Notes: a model not told the origin generated them from the sequence alone. A DNA stretch of 64,000 nucleotides from an uncultured Polaribacter sp. (GCA_943788045.1 CALSOT010000004.1:213858-277857), one strand, 5' to 3'. Counted from the stretch's first letter, positions 19,670-30,406 are shown. A program made the numbers and translations.

Positions 19670-20215
19670 TTATGCAGATTTACCTGCTTTTCTTCTTAAT
19701 ATTTCACCAACAAACTTAACTCCTTTTCCTTTGTAAGGCTCTGGAGCTCTGAAAGAACGAATCTTTGCAGCAATCTGACCAACTAACTGTTTGTCAAATG
19801 AAGATAATTTAATGATCGGGTTTTTCCCTTTCTCAGATATTGTTTCAACTTTTACTTCTGGAGCAATTTCCAAAACAATATTATGAGAGAAACCTAAAGC
19901 TAAATCTAACTTTTGTCCTTGATTTGATGCTCTATAACCTACACCAACCAATTCTAAATCTTTAGTCCAACCTTTACTTACACCTTCGATCATATTATTA
20001 ATCAAAGCTCTCATTAAACCATGTTGTGCTTTATGGTTTTTACTTTCTGATGCTCTATCTAAAGTGATAACTCCATCTTCGATTTTAACTGTAATTCCTT
20101 CAGAAATAGTTTGTGTTAATTCACCTAACTTTCCCTTTACAGTTAAAACATTGTCTTTTATGTTTACATCTACACCTTGTGAAATGCTAACGGGATTTTT
20201 TCCTATTCTACTCAT
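19670..20215 (-). CDS. rplF: Ribosomal protein L6
   Basis: Large-subunit protein near the factor-binding site. Two tandem L6 domains in 181 residues; the ending contains [24 protein letters not shown], the family signature. It follows rpsH by 10 bp and precedes rplR. Confidence 0.98.
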   Translation of the reverse strand: MSRIGKNPVSISQGVDVNIKDNVLTVKGKLGELTQTISEGITVKIEDGVITLDRASESKNHKAQHGLMRALINNMIEGVSKGWTKDLELVGVGYRASNQGQKLDLALGFSHNIVLEIAPEVKVETISEKGKNPIIKLSSFDKQLVGQIAAKIRSFRAPEPYKGKGVKFVGEILRRKAGKSA

Positions 20216-20225
20216 TTCTTATAGA

Positions 20226-20624
20226 TTAATAAACATAACATAAAACTTCTCCTCCAACATTCTCTTGACGCGCTTTTTTGTTTGTCATAACACCTTTAGA
20301 TGTTGAGACAATAGCAATTCCAAGTCCGTTCAATACTCTTGGCATCTCTACCGAACTAACGTACTTACGTAAACCTGGCGTACTGATTCGTTGAATCTTT
20401 CTAATTACTGACTCTTTTGTATCTCTGTCGTACTTTAAAGCTATCTTAATTGTTCCCTGAACTTTATCGTCATTGAACTGGTAGCTTAGAACGTACCCTT
20501 GATCAAACAAAATTTTAGTCATTTCCTTCTTCAAGTTTGAAGCTGGAACTTCCACTACTCTGTGTCCTGCTGCGATTGCATTTCTTACTCTAGTAAGAAA
20601 ATCCGCGATTGGATCTGTATACAT
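20226..20624 (-). CDS. rpsH: Ribosomal protein S8
   Basis: 16S central-domain binding protein; in Escherichia coli it represses the spc operon by binding its mRNA. 132 residues from MYTDPIADFLTRVRNA to the C-terminal GVMTNKKARQENVGGEVLCYVY. It is preceded by the largest gap inside the spc part of the cluster (162 bp), which contains a promoter-like element. Confidence 0.98.
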   Translation of the reverse strand: MYTDPIADFLTRVRNAIAAGHRVVEVPASNLKKEMTKILFDQGYVLSYQFNDDKVQGTIKIALKYDRDTKESVIRKIQRISTPGLRKYVSSVEMPRVLNGLGIAIVSTSKGVMTNKKARQENVGGEVLCYVY

Positions 20625-20740
20625 ATTTATTTATATTGCGACTATGGTTTTCAATTACCTCTATTTATGCTACAGATTTCTCTGTGGTAAATGAACCTAT
20701 AATCAGTTAAAATTCTTGTACTCAAAAAAAATAGAGCGCG

Positions 20741-20748
20741 CAAATATA
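20741..20748 (-). promoter_or_regulatory. Internal promoter element between rpsN and rpsH
   Basis: On the minus strand TATATTTG matches TAnnTTTG exactly, with TTA (one base from TTG) 19 bp upstream at 20768-20770. It sits in the 162-bp rpsN-rpsH gap and reads toward rpsH. It could supply extra transcripts of the rpsH-to-rplQ half of the cluster. Confidence 0.5.
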
Positions 20749-20786
20749 CACATTCTATTTTTATTTTTAAGCTTTCTTTTCGTTTT

Positions 20787-21056
20787 CTACCAACTTGCCT
20801 TTTTAACGCCTGGTATTAAACCTTGATTTGCCATTTCTCTAAACGTAACACGAGATACACCAAATTGTCTCATATATCCTTTTGGACGTCCAGTTAATTT
20901 ACATCTGTTATGCATTCTTACTGGTGAAGCATTCTTTGGTAATTTCTGCAATGCATCATAGTCTCCAGCTGCTTTTAAAGCCTTTCTCTTTTCTGCATAT
21001 TTTGCAACTATTTTCGCTCTTTTACGTTCGCGAGCTTTCATTGATTCTTTAGCCAT
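20787..21056 (-). CDS. rpsN: Ribosomal protein S14, zinc-free form
   Basis: Small-subunit head protein. The 89-residue length and the absence of the CxxC...CxxC motif mark the zinc-independent type. Family features: [50 protein letters not shown] and the end [11 protein letters not shown]. It begins 3 bp after rplE and is followed by a 162-bp gap before rpsH. Confidence 0.98.
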   Translation of the reverse strand: MAKESMKARERKRAKIVAKYAEKRKALKAAGDYDALQKLPKNASPVRMHNRCKLTGRPKGYMRQFGVSRVTFREMANQGLIPGVKKASW

Positions 21057-21059
21057 TTC

Positions 21060-21611
21060 TTAATTTTTTTTGAATGGTAAACCTAATTCTCCTAATAATG
21101 ACTTAGCTTCCTTATCAGTATCTGCAGATGTTACAAATGTAATATCCATACCGTTAATTTTTTTAACTTGGTCAATATTAATCTCTGGGTAGATGATTTG
21201 CTCAGTAATTCCTAAATTGTAATTACCTCTTCCATCAAAACCATTAGCTTTTATGCCGTTAAAGTCTCTTACTCGTGGTAAAGAAGCTGTAACTAATCTG
21301 TCTAAAAATTCGTACATTTTATCTCCACGTAAAGTAACTTTGGCACCAATTGGCATTCCTTTACGTAGTTTAAATGCAGCAATATCTTTTTTAGACATTG
21401 TAGAAATAGCTTTTTGACCTGTAATTTTAGTCAACTCTTCTAAAGCATAATCTATTAATTTCTTATCTGCAATTGCAGCACCAACACCTTTAGAAACAAC
21501 TATCTTTTCTAATTTAGGCACCTGCATTACATTCTTATAACTGAATTCTTCAGTAAGAGCTTGTACAACTCTTTCTTTGTATTCTGCTTTTAATCTTGGT
21601 ACGTAACTCAT
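21060..21611 (-). CDS. rplE: Ribosomal protein L5
   Basis: 5S rRNA-binding large-subunit protein that contacts P-site tRNA. 183 residues with [43 protein letters not shown] and [20 protein letters not shown], all typical. It follows rplX by 8 bp and precedes rpsN by 3 bp. Confidence 0.98.
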   Translation of the reverse strand: MSYVPRLKAEYKERVVQALTEEFSYKNVMQVPKLEKIVVSKGVGAAIADKKLIDYALEELTKITGQKAISTMSKKDIAAFKLRKGMPIGAKVTLRGDKMYEFLDRLVTASLPRVRDFNGIKANGFDGRGNYNLGITEQIIYPEINIDQVKKINGMDITFVTSADTDKEAKSLLGELGLPFKKN

Positions 21612-21619
21612 GATTATTA

Positions 21620-21922
21620 TTATTTTTTAGTTTTTTTAGAGATTTTAGTCTTCGTATCTCCATCAACTTTATAACCTACTCTTACAGCAACTCCATCTTC
21701 CATTAACATTACGTTAGAGATATGTATAGATGCCTCTTTTTTAACAATACCACCTTGAGGATTTTGAGCACTAGGCTTCGTATGCTTGGAAACCAAGTTA
21801 GCACCTTCTACTATTACTCTATCCTTGTCTTTAAGAATTTGAATAACTTTACCCTCAATATTCTTACTAGTACCTGTAATTACTTTTACAGTATCTCCCG
21901 CTTTAATTTTGAACTTCTTCAT
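21620..21922 (-). CDS. rplX: Ribosomal protein L24
   Basis: An early assembly protein of the large subunit. 100 residues: a KOW motif ([23 protein letters not shown]), then [30 protein letters not shown], then a lysine-rich tail. It lies between rplN and rplE. Confidence 0.98.
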   Translation of the reverse strand: MKKFKIKAGDTVKVITGTSKNIEGKVIQILKDKDRVIVEGANLVSKHTKPSAQNPQGGIVKKEASIHISNVMLMEDGVAVRVGYKVDGDTKTKISKKTKK

Positions 21923-21935
21923 CTTGTATAATGAT

Positions 21936-22304
21936 TTAAAGCACTTCAGGTGCTAATGATACTATTTTCATGAATTGTTTCTCACGAAGTTCACGTGCAA
22001 CAGGACCAAATACACGAGTTCCTCTCATCTCCTCTGTAGGATTTAAAAGTACACAAGCATTATCATCAAATCTGATGTATGATCCGTCCTTACGTCTTAC
22101 TTCTTTCTTCGTTCTTACAACAACTGCTCTAGATACTTGACCTTTTTTTACAGCTCCGTTTGGAGTAGCAGATTTAACAGATACTACAATCTTGTCTCCA
22201 ATACTTGCGTAACGTTTTCTTGTTCCTCCTAAAACTCTAATCACTAAAACTTCTTTTGCTCCAGTGTTATCCGCGACTTTTAATCTTGATTCTGTCTGTA
22301 ACAT
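21936..22304 (-). CDS. rplN: Ribosomal protein L14
   Basis: Large-subunit interface protein. 122 residues: [39 protein letters not shown] and the end [16 protein letters not shown] fit the family throughout. It starts 1 bp after the rpsQ stop, suggesting coupled translation. Confidence 0.98.
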   Translation of the reverse strand: MLQTESRLKVADNTGAKEVLVIRVLGGTRKRYASIGDKIVVSVKSATPNGAVKKGQVSRAVVVRTKKEVRRKDGSYIRFDDNACVLLNPTEEMRGTRVFGPVARELREKQFMKIVSLAPEVL

Positions 22305-22305
22305 A

Positions 22306-22563
22306 TTATTTAGCTCTTTCTAGGATTTCTACTAATCTCCAACGCTTAGATTTACTCATAGGTCTTGTTTCCATGATTCTAACAGTATCTCCTTCGTTGC
22401 AATCATTCTGTTCGTCGTGTGCAACATACTTCTTCGTTTTTAAAACGAATTTTCCGTACATCGGGTGCTTTACTCTTTTAGTTTCTGCAACAACAATAGA
22501 CTTTTCCATTTTGTTACTTGAAACAACACCAATTCTCTCTTTTCTAAGATTTCTTTTTTCCAT
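22306..22563 (-). CDS. rpsQ: Ribosomal protein S17
   Basis: Primary 16S-binding protein with an OB fold. 85 residues: [29 protein letters not shown] start and the motif [27 protein letters not shown]. Located between rpmC and rplN. Confidence 0.97.
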   Translation of the reverse strand: MEKRNLRKERIGVVSSNKMEKSIVVAETKRVKHPMYGKFVLKTKKYVAHDEQNDCNEGDTVRIMETRPMSKSKRWRLVEILERAK

Positions 22564-22583
22564 CTTTAAAACTGACTATAGAA

Positions 22584-22775
22584 TTATTGTAATTCTCTTT
22601 TTGTTAATTCTGTTGCAATTCTTGCTACAGTTCTTCTTAAACTTCTCAACTGCAATGGATTCTCCAAAGGAGTGATTGCGTGAGCCATTTTAAGATCAGT
22701 ATAATTCTTTTGCAACGCTCCAAGCTGCTCATTTAGATCAGCAATAGATAATTCTTTTATTTCAGATTGTTTCAT
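22584..22775 (-). CDS. rpmC: Ribosomal protein L29
   Basis: A 63-residue all-helical protein at the tunnel exit, near the docking site of trigger factor and SRP. MKQSEIKELSIADLNEQL and the C-terminal RSLRRTVARIATELTKRE are the standard features. It lies between rplP and rpsQ. Confidence 0.97.
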   Translation of the reverse strand: MKQSEIKELSIADLNEQLGALQKNYTDLKMAHAITPLENPLQLRSLRRTVARIATELTKRELQ

Positions 22776-22786
22776 ATTATTTAGAA

Positions 22787-23218
22787 TTATGCGTTAATAT
22801 CAAAATCTCTTGCTATTATAAACTTCGTTCTTACTGGAAGTTTTTGAGCTGCTAAACGTAAAGCTTCTTTTGCCACATCAATTGGTACTCCACCAATTTC
22901 AAACAAAATTCTACCTGGTTTAATAACTGCCACAAAATGATCTGGTGCTCCTTTTCCCTTACCCATACGAACCTCTAAAGGTTTTTTAGTAATAGGCTTG
23001 TCTGGAAAAACTTTAATCCACAACTGACCTTCTCTTTTCATATGACGAGTTGCCGCGATACGAGCTGCTTCTATTTGACGAGAAGTTAATAAGTTCTGGT
23101 CTAAAGATTTGATACCAAACATTCCATTAGAAAGTTGATTTCCTCTACCAGAAATACCAGTCATATTTCCCTTCGCCTTCTGTACCTTACGGTATTTTAC
23201 TCTTTTTGGCTGTAACAT
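22787..23218 (-). CDS. rplP: Ribosomal protein L16
   Basis: Large-subunit protein that shapes the A-site tRNA elbow region. 143 residues: [51 protein letters not shown] and [22 protein letters not shown]. It follows rpsC by 22 bp. Confidence 0.98.
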   Translation of the reverse strand: MLQPKRVKYRKVQKAKGNMTGISGRGNQLSNGMFGIKSLDQNLLTSRQIEAARIAATRHMKREGQLWIKVFPDKPITKKPLEVRMGKGKGAPDHFVAVIKPGRILFEIGGVPIDVAKEALRLAAQKLPVRTKFIIARDFDINA

Positions 23219-23240
23219 TTTTAATTTCTAATTTTAAAAA

Positions 23241-23966
23241 TTATTTTCTTCTACGAGGTTGTGGACGTTTAGATCTATCATTACCACCTTTATTACCACC
23301 TTGCTTTTTAGACAAGCCAACTAATGGAGATAATTCTCTTTTACCATAAACCTCACCCTTCATAATCCATACTTTAATACCTAATCTACCGTATTGAGTA
23401 TGAGCTTCAACAAGTGCATAATCGATATCAGCTCTAAAAGTAGAAAGAGGAATTCTCCCTTCTTTATAATGCTCAGAACGTGCCATCTCAGCACCATTTA
23501 AACGGCCTGAAATTTGGATTTTAATCCCTTCAGCGTTCATACGCATTGTAGCCTGAATAGCCATTTTAGTAGCTCTCTTGTAAGAAATTCTATTTTCAAT
23601 TTGACGAGCAACACTAACTGCAACTAATTTTGCATCTAATTCTGGTCGTTTAATCTCAAAAATATTAATTTGAACTTCTTTACCAGTAATTTTCTTAAGC
23701 TCTTCCTTTAACTTGTCTACCTCTTGACCTCCTTTACCAATAATGATACCTGGACGCGCAGTAGTGATAGTAACGGTTACAAGTTTTAAAGTACGCTCAA
23801 TAATTACTCTCGAAACACTTGCTTTAGATAATCTAGCATTTACATACTGTCTTATTTTATAATCTTCAGCTAATTTATCTCCGTAGTCATTACCACCAAA
23901 CCAGTTAGATTCCCAACCTCTGATGATTCCTAAACGATTCCCTATTGGATTTGTTTTTTGTCCCAT
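23241..23966 (-). CDS. rpsC: Ribosomal protein S3
   Basis: Small-subunit protein at the mRNA entry site. An N-terminal KH domain contains the GxxG-type [17 protein letters not shown], and the C-terminal domain has [30 protein letters not shown]. 241 residues; the end is rich in Gly, Lys and Arg. It begins 2 bp after rplV. Confidence 0.98.
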   Translation of the reverse strand: MGQKTNPIGNRLGIIRGWESNWFGGNDYGDKLAEDYKIRQYVNARLSKASVSRVIIERTLKLVTVTITTARPGIIIGKGGQEVDKLKEELKKITGKEVQINIFEIKRPELDAKLVAVSVARQIENRISYKRATKMAIQATMRMNAEGIKIQISGRLNGAEMARSEHYKEGRIPLSTFRADIDYALVEAHTQYGRLGIKVWIMKGEVYGKRELSPLVGLSKKQGGNKGGNDRSKRPQPRRRK

Positions 23967-23968
23967 TT

Positions 23969-24382
23969 CTACTTTGATTGATTACTTAAATTTTTACTAC
24001 CTAACTCTAAAGTAACGTGATTAGAACGCTTGCGTATTCTATGAGCACGACCTTGTGGAGCTGGCCTTAATCTTTTTAACATTCCTGCGCTATCTACACA
24101 TATAGTTTTCACAAACAACCCAGCTTCTTCAATTGATGCATCTTCATTTTTAGCTTGCCAGTTTGCAATTGCAGACAATAACAATTTTTCTAAATTTATA
24201 GATGCCTCCTTTGGGCTGAATTTTAAGATTTGTAAAGCTTTTTCAACTTCAACACCTCTTACTTGATTCGCTACCAAACGCATTTTTCTCGGTGACGTAG
24301 GACAGTTAGTAAGCTTTGCGAAAGCACGTTGCTTTCTGTCTGCTTTTAACTGATCTGCCATGTTTTTTTTACGAACTCCCAT
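23969..24382 (-). CDS. rplV: Ribosomal protein L22
   Basis: Its long beta hairpin lines the peptide exit tunnel. 137 residues with [25 protein letters not shown], and the hairpin region [24 protein letters not shown], which is intact with no loop deletion of the kind that gives macrolide resistance. It lies between rpsS and rpsC. Confidence 0.97.
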   Translation of the reverse strand: MGVRKKNMADQLKADRKQRAFAKLTNCPTSPRKMRLVANQVRGVEVEKALQILKFSPKEASINLEKLLLSAIANWQAKNEDASIEEAGLFVKTICVDSAGMLKRLRPAPQGRAHRIRKRSNHVTLELGSKNLSNQSK

Positions 24383-24388
24383 ATCCTA

Positions 24389-24667
24389 CTATTTTTTTCC
24401 TTTATTTTTTGCACCAGCGTGTCCTCTAAAAGAACGAGTTGGTGAAAATTCGCCTAACTTATGCCCTACCATGTTTTCTGTAACATATACTGGTACAAAC
24501 TGGCGTCCGTTATGAACAGCTATAGTTTGTCCTACAAAATCTGGAGTAATCATACTTGCTCTAGACCAAGTTTTGATTACAGTTTTGCTACCAGCTTCTA
24601 CATTAGCTAACACTTTTTTCTCTAACTTATAGTGAACGTAAGGTCCTTTTTTTAATGATCTTGCCAT
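24389..24667 (-). CDS. rpsS: Ribosomal protein S19
   Basis: Small-subunit head protein that pairs with S13. 92 residues: [42 protein letters not shown] and [19 protein letters not shown], all diagnostic. It lies 6 bp from each neighbour (rplB and rplV). Confidence 0.98.
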   Translation of the reverse strand: MARSLKKGPYVHYKLEKKVLANVEAGSKTVIKTWSRASMITPDFVGQTIAVHNGRQFVPVYVTENMVGHKLGEFSPTRSFRGHAGAKNKGKK

Positions 24668-24673
24668 AACTTA

Positions 24674-25498
24674 TTATTTCTTTCTACGTTCTATAATATA
24701 CTTATTACTAGCCTTAGTCTTAGATCTAGTCTTAAATCCTTTAGCAGGAATACCATTTCTAGACCTTGGATGACCTCCAGAAGCACGACCTTCACCACCT
24801 CCCATTGGGTGATCTACAGGATTCATTCTTACTGCATTAACTCTTGGTCTTCTTCCTAACCATCTTCTTCTACCTGCTTTACCAGATACTAACAATTGAT
24901 GATCTGAATTGGATACAACTCCAATTGTTGCAGTACATGTTAACAAGATTAATCTTGTTTCACCTGAAGGTAATTTTACCGTCGCGTGCTTACCGTCTCT
25001 TGCCATTAATTGAGCAAAAGAACCAGCAGAACGAGCTAAAACAGCTCCTTGACCTGGGTGTAATTCTATACAAGAAATTGTAGTTCCCAAAGGAATCTCA
25101 CTTAATGCCATTGCATTTCCAATTTCTGGAGCAACACCACTTCCTGATATAATTGTTTGACCCACTGTTAAACCGTTTTGTGCAATTACATAACGCTTTT
25201 CACCATCAGCATAACTAAGCAAAGCAATAAATGCAGTACGATTTGGATCATACTCTATAGTTTTTACTGTTGCAGGAATATCATTTTTATCTCTTTTAAA
25301 ATCGATAATACGATATCTTTGTTTATGACCACCTCCTATGTTACGAGTTGTCATTCTACCCTGATTGTTTCGACCTCCAGATCGTTTTTTCGGAGCAAGT
25401 AAACTTTTCTCCGGCTTATCAGTTGTTATGGTGTCGAACCCATTTACAACTCTAAAACGCTGACCTGGTGTTATTGGTTTTAATTTTCTAACTGACAT
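24674..25498 (-). CDS. rplB: Ribosomal protein L2
   Basis: Large-subunit protein needed for subunit joining and peptidyl-transferase activity. 274 residues: [41 protein letters not shown] and [21 protein letters not shown] (the conserved C-terminal region with the essential histidine). It follows rplW by 11 bp. Confidence 0.98.
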   Translation of the reverse strand: MSVRKLKPITPGQRFRVVNGFDTITTDKPEKSLLAPKKRSGGRNNQGRMTTRNIGGGHKQRYRIIDFKRDKNDIPATVKTIEYDPNRTAFIALLSYADGEKRYVIAQNGLTVGQTIISGSGVAPEIGNAMALSEIPLGTTISCIELHPGQGAVLARSAGSFAQLMARDGKHATVKLPSGETRLILLTCTATIGVVSNSDHQLLVSGKAGRRRWLGRRPRVNAVRMNPVDHPMGGGEGRASGGHPRSRNGIPAKGFKTRSKTKASNKYIIERRKK

Positions 25499-25509
25499 TT
25501 TTGTCTTTC

Positions 25510-25800
25510 TTAAAGATTGTTATAAAAATCAATGCTTTCTCCTTCTGCTACTTGAACGATAGCCTTTTTGTATCCACTCTTAATACCTGTTACTAAACCT
25601 TTTTTAGTAAATTTAGTATTTCTTTGAATTGGATAGTTTAAAGTCTTAACGCTTAAAATAGAAACTCCGTAAGCCGCTTCAACAGCTCCTTTAATTTCTA
25701 ATTTATTAGCTTTTTTATCTACAATAAATGTAAAACGATTAAATAATTCGCTCTCATTCGTTGCTTTTTCCGTGATAATAGGTTTTATTAAAATACTCAT
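25510..25800 (-). CDS. rplW: Ribosomal protein L23
   Basis: Tunnel-exit protein that docks trigger factor and SRP. 96 residues beginning [20 protein letters not shown] with the conserved [22 protein letters not shown]. It lies between rplD and rplB in the S10 group. Confidence 0.97.
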   Translation of the reverse strand: MSILIKPIITEKATNESELFNRFTFIVDKKANKLEIKGAVEAAYGVSILSVKTLNYPIQRNTKFTKKGLVTGIKSGYKKAIVQVAEGESIDFYNNL

Positions 25801-25809
25801 TTCGAATCC

Positions 25810-26439
25810 CTATTTACTTAAATTTGTATTAATTCCTTCTAAAGAACTCTCGGTAACAACTACTTTGTTAGCGTTTAAAACACCATAAGTATTTATTTCT
25901 GAAGCCTTAACAACTTTAGCCTTTTTTAAGTTACGTGATGACAAATACACATTTGCATTTTCACTACTTAACACAAATAACGATTTTTTAGTATCTAAGT
26001 TTAATGCCTTTAAAACATCTACAAAGTTCTTAGTTTTTGGAGTATCAAAATCAAAATCCTCAACTACTACTAAATTTTTATCATTTGCTTGAATACTTAA
26101 AGCAGACTTACGTGCTAAACGCTTTAAGTTTTTATTCAATTTAAAAGAATAATCTCTTGGTCTTGGACCGAACATACGACCTCCACCTCTAAAAACACCA
26201 GACTTGATAGAACCTGCTCTTGCAGTACCAGTTCCTTTTTGTTTTTTAATCTTTCTCGTAGAACCAGAAATCTCTGCTCTCTCTTTAGATTTATGTGTTC
26301 CCTGACGTTGATTTGCCAAATACTGCTTTACATCTAAATAAATAGCATGATCATTAGGCTCAACACCAAATACTTCGCTAGAAAGTTCAACTTTCCTACC
26401 TGTATCTTTTCCTGTAATATCTAAAACTGCTACTTTCAT
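25810..26439 (-). CDS. rplD: Ribosomal protein L4
   Basis: Large-subunit protein reaching into the exit tunnel. In Escherichia coli it also represses the S10 operon through the leader RNA, which makes the leader structures upstream of rplC here of interest. 209 residues, with the tunnel loop [19 protein letters not shown] and [19 protein letters not shown]. Its start overlaps the rplC stop by one base (TAATG). Confidence 0.98.
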   Translation of the reverse strand: MKVAVLDITGKDTGRKVELSSEVFGVEPNDHAIYLDVKQYLANQRQGTHKSKERAEISGSTRKIKKQKGTGTARAGSIKSGVFRGGGRMFGPRPRDYSFKLNKNLKRLARKSALSIQANDKNLVVVEDFDFDTPKTKNFVDVLKALNLDTKKSLFVLSSENANVYLSSRNLKKAKVVKASEINTYGVLNANKVVVTESSLEGINTNLSK

Positions 26440-27056
26440 TATTTCTGAATAGTTACAAAAGCATTTTTGTGTCCAGGAACAGCTCCCTTAACAACAAGTA
26501 AGTTCTTTTCAGCAACTACTTTTAATACTTTTAAGTTTTGAACTTTCACTTTATCTCCACCCATTCTACCTGCCATACGCATTCCTTTGAATACTCTTGC
26601 AGGATAAGATGCAGCACCAATAGAACCCGGAGCTCTTAAACGGTTATGCTGACCATGAGTAGCTTGACCCACACCTGCAAATCCATGACGTTTTACAACA
26701 CCCTGAAAACCTTTACCTTTAGATACTCCTGACACATCAACAAACTCACCTTCTTCAAAGTGAACTACAGTGATAGAATCTCCTAATTTATACTCTTCTT
26801 CAAACCCTTGGAATTCAACAACCTTTTTCTTAGCAATTGTACCAGCTTTTTTAAAGTGGCCATCTAACGCTTTGTTAGAACTCTTTGCTTTTTTGTCATC
26901 GAAACCAAGTTGCAACGCACTATAGCCGTCAACCTCTTCGGTTCTGACCTGAGTGACTACGCAAGGACCTGCTTCGATTACAGTACAAGGAATATTTTTC
27001 CCGTTCTCATCGAATAAGCTGGTCATCCCAATCTTTCTTCCTATTAACCCAGACAT
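26439..27056 (-). CDS. rplC: Ribosomal protein L3
   Basis: Early assembly protein of the large subunit. 205 residues: [51 protein letters not shown] region and [17 protein letters not shown]. It is the first gene after a 285-bp gap that carries a terminator, a promoter and a structured leader, so in this organism transcription of the S10 operon is restarted between rpsJ and rplC. Confidence 0.98.
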   Translation of the reverse strand: MSGLIGRKIGMTSLFDENGKNIPCTVIEAGPCVVTQVRTEEVDGYSALQLGFDDKKAKSSNKALDGHFKKAGTIAKKKVVEFQGFEEEYKLGDSITVVHFEEGEFVDVSGVSKGKGFQGVVKRHGFAGVGQATHGQHNRLRAPGSIGAASYPARVFKGMRMAGRMGGDKVKVQNLKVLKVVAEKNLLVVKGAVPGHKNAFVTIQK

Positions 27057-27083
27057 TTAGTTAAAATTTTAGACGATAGATAT

Positions 27084-27230
27084 TTATCCAGCGCGTCTAT
27101 TAATAATTATTTGTTTGAAACTATTGTTTCTTTTTTGTCCTTTTGAGTTTCCTGCAAAAAAAACAGCGTAAAACAAATTCAACGCTGATTTTGTTTTTAC
27201 CGTTTTTCTTTCGCGAAACGCTCCAGACAT
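27084..27230 (-). CDS. Possible 48-residue leader ORF upstream of rplC
   Basis: An ATG-started ORF of 48 codons in the S10 leader, about 50 bp after the predicted transcription start and ending 27 bp before rplC. The product would be very basic (MSGAFRERKTVKTK at the N terminus, IIINRRAG at the end). Codons 15-24 contain a terminator-like hairpin, so ribosomes translating the ORF would disrupt it. It may be a leader peptide or a chance ORF over a structured RNA; codons such as GCG and CGC, rare in neighbouring genes, argue for caution. Confidence 0.35.
   Translation of the reverse strand: MSGAFRERKTVKTKSALNLFYAVFFAGNSKGQKRNNSFKQIIINRRAG
27156..27187 (-). terminator. Attenuator-like hairpin in the S10 operon leader
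   Basis: On the minus strand CAGCGT and ACGCTG pair across a 12-base loop and are followed directly by T8. This is an intrinsic-terminator layout about 100 nt into the predicted leader and 100 bp before rplC. Its place suggests attenuation of ribosomal protein synthesis. The stem is only 6 bp, so termination may be partial. Confidence 0.55.
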
Positions 27231-27286
27231 GTTACTATCCTTAAAATTACTTCAAAAATAGCATTACCCTACTCTAATTCGGGTTG

Positions 27287-27316
27287 CAAAAGTATAAAAA
27301 ACTTTCGGTTTAACAA
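27287..27316 (-). promoter_or_regulatory. Promoter of the S10-spc-alpha operon
   Basis: On the minus strand TTG (27314-27316), 19 bp, then TACTTTTG (27287-27294) matches the Bacteroidota TTG-N19-TAnnTTTG promoter in both boxes and spacing. Transcription would begin near 27280, giving a leader of about 225 nt before rplC. The TTG lies in the loop of the rpsJ terminator. Confidence 0.75.
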
Positions 27317-27332
27317 AATTAAACCGAAAGTT
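27295..27332 (-). terminator. Intrinsic terminator after rpsJ
   Basis: A 14-bp perfect inverted repeat (27300-27313 with 27319-27332) with loop CAAAA, followed by T5 on the minus strand. It lies 10 bp after the rpsJ stop and should end the rpsL-rpsG-fusA-rpsJ transcript. Its loop and tail coincide with the next operon's promoter. Confidence 0.85.
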
Positions 27333-27341
27333 AATATTTAC

Positions 27342-27647
27342 TTATACTTTAATCTCAACTTCAACACCACTTGGTAACTCAAGTTTCATTAAAGCATCAA
27401 TAGTTTTCGATGAAGAACTATAAATGTCTAACAACCTTTTGTACGAAGCTAATTGAAACTGCTCTCTAGATTTTTTATTTACGTGTGGAGAACGCAATAC
27501 TGTAAAAATCTTTTTATGTGTTGGTAATGGTATTGGTCCGTTAACTACAGCACCTGTACTTTTTACCGTCTTTACTATTTTTTCAGCAGATTTATCTACT
27601 AAATTGTAATCGTAAGACTTTAATTTTATTCTAATTTTTTGACTCAT
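27342..27647 (-). CDS. rpsJ: Ribosomal protein S10
   Basis: Small-subunit head protein, also the NusB partner in antitermination. 101 residues: [54 protein letters not shown]. It follows fusA by 19 bp and is the last gene of the streptomycin-type operon here, cut off from rplC by a terminator. Confidence 0.98.
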   Translation of the reverse strand: MSQKIRIKLKSYDYNLVDKSAEKIVKTVKSTGAVVNGPIPLPTHKKIFTVLRSPHVNKKSREQFQLASYKRLLDIYSSSSKTIDALMKLELPSGVEVEIKV

Positions 27648-27666
27648 CTTTTAATTATTAAGTAGA

Positions 27667-29784
27667 TTAACCTTTAGCTTTTGCTATTACGTCTTCAGAT
27701 ACATTTGAAGGCGTTTCTGCATAATGTGAAAATTCCATAGTAGAAGTAGCTCTACCAGAAGACATAGTTCTTAATGCAGTTACATAACCGAACATTTCTG
27801 ATAACGGAACAATGGCTTTTACAACCTTAGACCCAGCACGATCACTCATATCATTAACCTGACCTCTTCTTCTATTTAAATCTCCAACGATATCTCCCAT
27901 GTTAGCTTCTGGAGTTAACACTTCAACCTTCATTAGAGGCTCCATGATTTTTGCTTTTGCAGATTTTGCAGACGCTTTATACCCTAATTTTGCAGCTAAC
28001 TCAAAAGATAATGCATCAGAATCCACAGCGTGGAAAGACCCATCTTTTAATGTAACCTTCATTGAATCCATTTCATAACCTGCTAAAGGACCATTCTTCA
28101 TAGCTTCTTTGAAACCTTTCTCTACTGAAGGAACAAATTCTCTAGGAACATTACCACCTTTAATTACAGAGTCGAATTGCAAACCTTGAACACCTTCATC
28201 AGCAGGCCCGATAGTAAATGCAATATCTGCAAATTTACCACGACCACCAGATTGCTTTTTATAAACCTCTCTATGATCTGTTGTAGCTGTAATCGCTTCT
28301 TTATATTCTACTTGTGGCTGTCCTTGGTTAACTTCAACCTTAAACTCACGCTTTAATCGATCTACAAGTACATCTAAATGCAACTCACCCATACCAGATA
28401 TGATAGTCTGCCCAGAAGCTTCGTCTGAACGAACTGTAAAGGTAGGATCTTCTTCGGCTAATTTCGCAAGTCCAATACCTAGCTTATCAACATCTGCTTT
28501 TGTTTTAGGCTCAACAGCGATACCAATTACTGGATCTGGAAAATCCATAGACTCTAGAACTAGAGGAGATTTTTCAGCTGTTAAAGTATCACCTGTTTTA
28601 ATAGATTTAAAACCTACCGCAGCGCCAATATCTCCTGCTTCGATATACTCGATAGCATTTTGCTTATTAGCATGCATTTGATAGATTCTAGAAATACGTT
28701 CTTTTTTACCTGAACGGTTATTCAAAACATATGAACCCGCATCTAAACGACCAGAATATGCTCTAAAAAATGCTAAACGACCTACAAAAGGATCCGTAGC
28801 AATTTTAAATGCTAAAGCAGCAAAAGGCTCCTTTACATCTGGTTTACGCAATTCTTCTTCTTCTGTATCTGGATTTACCCCTACAATACCCTCTTTATCC
28901 ATTGGAGAAGGTAAATAACGACAAACAGCATCTAAAAGAAACTGAACTCCTTTATTTTTAAAAGCTGAACCACAAATCATAGGAATAATTGCCATATCCA
29001 TTACAGCAGCTCTCAATGCATTATGCACTTCTTCTTCTGTAATTGAATCTTCATCTTCCATGAATTTCTCTAGTAAGTTCTCATCATAACTTGCAACCTC
29101 TTCAATAAGGTTTGCACGCAATAATTTAGCTTCCTCTTTTAATTCTTCAGGAATATCAACAACATCAAATGTTGCTCCCATTCCCGCTTCATGCCATATA
29201 ATAGCTCTATTTTTAACTAAATCTACAATACCTTTAAAGTTTTCCTCATCACCAATATTCAAAACAATAGGAACAGCATTAGAACCTAACATTTCTTTTA
29301 CTTGGTTACAAACCATCATAAAATCAGATCCTTGACGATCCATTTTATTCACAAAACCAATTCTTGGTACTTTATAGTTATCAGCAAGCCTCCAGTTAGT
29401 TTCAGATTGTGGCTCAACACCATCAACTGCACTAAACAAGAAAACTAACCCATCAAGTACACGTAACGATCTATTTACCTCTACAGTAAAATCTACGTGA
29501 CCCGGAGTATCAATAATATTAAAGTGATAATCTTTTGTATCATCAACTGGTTTACTATTCTCAGTTGGAAACTGCCATGTACAAGTAGTTGCTGCCGAAG
29601 TAATTGTAATACCTCTTTCTTGCTCTTGCTCCATCCAGTCCATCGTTGCTGCACCATCATGAACTTCTCCAATCTTGTGAGAAACTCCTGTATAATACAA
29701 CACACGTTCTGTTGTTGTGGTTTTTCCAGCATCAATATGAGCTGCAATACCAATATTTCTTGTATATCTTAAATCTCTAGCCAT
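27667..29784 (-). CDS. fusA: Elongation factor G
   Basis: Ribosome translocase GTPase. 705 residues: G1 motif AHIDAGKT (15-22), switch [14 protein letters not shown], then domains II-V, including the domain IV loop [11 protein letters not shown] and the C-terminal [30 protein letters not shown]. All five domains are complete. It sits between rpsG (6 bp) and rpsJ (19 bp). Confidence 0.98.
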   Translation of the reverse strand: MARDLRYTRNIGIAAHIDAGKTTTTERVLYYTGVSHKIGEVHDGAATMDWMEQEQERGITITSAATTCTWQFPTENSKPVDDTKDYHFNIIDTPGHVDFTVEVNRSLRVLDGLVFLFSAVDGVEPQSETNWRLADNYKVPRIGFVNKMDRQGSDFMMVCNQVKEMLGSNAVPIVLNIGDEENFKGIVDLVKNRAIIWHEAGMGATFDVVDIPEELKEEAKLLRANLIEEVASYDENLLEKFMEDEDSITEEEVHNALRAAVMDMAIIPMICGSAFKNKGVQFLLDAVCRYLPSPMDKEGIVGVNPDTEEEELRKPDVKEPFAALAFKIATDPFVGRLAFFRAYSGRLDAGSYVLNNRSGKKERISRIYQMHANKQNAIEYIEAGDIGAAVGFKSIKTGDTLTAEKSPLVLESMDFPDPVIGIAVEPKTKADVDKLGIGLAKLAEEDPTFTVRSDEASGQTIISGMGELHLDVLVDRLKREFKVEVNQGQPQVEYKEAITATTDHREVYKKQSGGRGKFADIAFTIGPADEGVQGLQFDSVIKGGNVPREFVPSVEKGFKEAMKNGPLAGYEMDSMKVTLKDGSFHAVDSDALSFELAAKLGYKASAKSAKAKIMEPLMKVEVLTPEANMGDIVGDLNRRRGQVNDMSDRAGSKVVKAIVPLSEMFGYVTALRTMSSGRATSTMEFSHYAETPSNVSEDVIAKAKG

Positions 29785-29789
29785 TTCTA

Positions 29790-30269
29790 TTAAAATCTAA
29801 AGTGAGAGAATGCTTTGTTTGCTTCTGCCATTTTGTGAGTATCCGTACGTTTTTTAACAGCAGCCCCTTCTTCTTTCGCCGCAGCTAAGATCTCAGCAGC
29901 TAAACGCTGTGCCATTGTTTTCTCGTTTCTTTTACGAGTGTACAAAATCATCCATTTTATAGCCATAGACACTTTACGGTCTGGTCTAATTTGCATTGGT
30001 ATTTGGAATGTTGCACCACCAACACGACGAGATCTTACTTCTACGTGAGGCATTACATTTGACAAACCATCTTTCCAAATCTCTAAAGCCGATTTTTCTT
30101 CGTCTTCTCCTTTTCTTTCTTCTACTAGATCTAAAGCGTCATAAAACACTTTAAATGCTACAGACTTCTTACCACTCCACATTAAGTTATTTACAAAACG
30201 TGTTACTAACTGATCATTAAATTTTGGATCTGGTAATAAGACTCTTTTTTTTGCTGCTCTTTTTCTCAT
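29790..30269 (-). CDS. rpsG: Ribosomal protein S7
   Basis: Assembly initiator of the small-subunit head. 159 residues: [44 protein letters not shown] and [20 protein letters not shown], all typical. It lies 137 bp after rpsL and 5 bp before fusA. Confidence 0.98.
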   Translation of the reverse strand: MRKRAAKKRVLLPDPKFNDQLVTRFVNNLMWSGKKSVAFKVFYDALDLVEERKGEDEEKSALEIWKDGLSNVMPHVEVRSRRVGGATFQIPMQIRPDRKVSMAIKWMILYTRKRNEKTMAQRLAAEILAAAKEEGAAVKKRTDTHKMAEANKAFSHFRF

Positions 30270-30406
30270 GTCTTTACATTAAAAAAGTTAATTAATTTGT
30301 TGTAAGCTCTTAAATTTTAGTAAAGAATTGACAACTAAATAAAAAAGAATAAATCCTTAGTTATTCGAATTTTCAACTCATATACTAAAACCGTATACTT
30401 ATAACT

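Noticed and set aside
24844..25402. Plus-strand ORFs inside rplB
   Set aside because: They mirror a highly conserved ribosomal gene and have no family resemblance.
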